Positions 5,831 to 5,937 of a stretch of 5,937 nt of DNA are shown here, one piece after another. The stretch is from positions 1 through 5,937 of the forward strand of contig JAFAWL010000244.1 in NCBI GenBank assembly GCA_019241805.1. The letters run 5' to 3'. Within the stretch, counting starts at the first letter, position 1. Every line of letters starts with the position of its first letter. Both the position numbers and the translations under genes were made by a program. Source of the DNA: Actinomycetota bacterium. GTDB lineage: Bacteria; Actinomycetota; Actinomycetes; Mycobacteriales; Jatrophihabitantaceae. The notes under the pieces are model-generated. The model saw only the letters and a list, made by a program, of their open reading frames with translations. It made no database searches and had not been told where the DNA came from.

Positions 5831-5937
5831 TCTCATCATGTCGCGGTCTCATCATGTCGCGGTCTCATCATGTCGCGGTCTCATCATGTCGCGGTCTCAT
5901 CATGCCGCGGTCTCATCATGTCGCGGTCTCATCATGT
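5831..5937. repeat. Tandem array of a 16-bp unit (6 full copies plus 11 bases, continues past window)
   Basis: The plus-strand unit is TCTCATCATGTCGCGG, repeated head to tail with copies beginning at 5831, 5847, 5863, 5879, 5895 and 5911 and a partial one at 5927. All are identical except one T-to-C change at 5905. The near identity suggests recent expansion by slippage or unequal exchange. Each unit read on the minus strand contains ATGATG, so several possible start codons lie upstream of the thioesterase gene. The array is cut by the window edge, so its full length and what lies beyond are unknown. Confidence 0.97.

Noticed and set aside
5831..5937. CRISPR array
   Set aside because: The 16-bp units follow each other directly with no spacers, so this is a simple tandem repeat.
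5831..5937. Frame-switching phase variation of the thioesterase gene
   Set aside because: The in-frame ATG is always in the second unit counted from the gene, so unit gain or loss at the far side does not alter the frame.

Overview
The window looks like chromosomal DNA of a high-GC actinobacterium. Coding parts run near 68-73% GC in the 60-base stretches I counted, start sites carry GGA/AAGGA/GGGGGA-type Shine-Dalgarno sequences, and the gene families (an Rv1855c-type LLM flavin/F420 oxidoreductase, a lipoprotein with the COG4315 secreted repeat, a 'HGGPPTALL' acyl-CoA thioesterase) are typical of that phylum. I cannot name the genus.

Layout from left to right: (1) positions 1-2485, minus strand, hold the N-terminal 828 codons of a large secreted adhesin-like protein whose 3' end lies beyond the left edge. 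It has a signal peptide, an N-terminal region of two probable Ig-like adhesin domains, then three complete and one incomplete copies of a Cys-containing repeat of about 115-135 residues. (2) Positions 2486-2995 hold no convincing gene. They contain a perfect 8-bp inverted repeat with a 4-base centre at 2641-2660, a possible operator about 155 bp upstream of the adhesin start. (3) Positions 2996-3154, minus, encode a 52-residue single C2H2 zinc-finger protein with a strong ribosome binding site. (4) Positions 3394-4263, plus, encode the LLM-class oxidoreductase, divergent from the zinc-finger gene across 239 bp. (5) Positions 4282-4869, minus, encode the secreted-repeat lipoprotein, convergent with the oxidoreductase with 18 bp between the stops. 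(6) Positions 5055-5828, minus, encode a thioesterase-like protein. (7) Positions 5831-5937, running off the right edge, are a tandem array of a 16-bp unit directly upstream of, and possibly containing, the thioesterase start.

The genes do not form an obvious operon: spacings are long, strands alternate, and functions (cell-surface adhesion, redox enzyme, surface lipoprotein, acyl-CoA hydrolysis) are not visibly linked. No RNA gene, CRISPR array, transposase or phage gene was seen. The items most worth a second look are the 16-bp array at the thioesterase 5' end, the cysteine-paired repeat architecture and uneven base composition of the adhesin, the inverted repeat at 2641-2660, and the tiny zinc-finger gene. 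I see no strong case for a wholly new system in this window.
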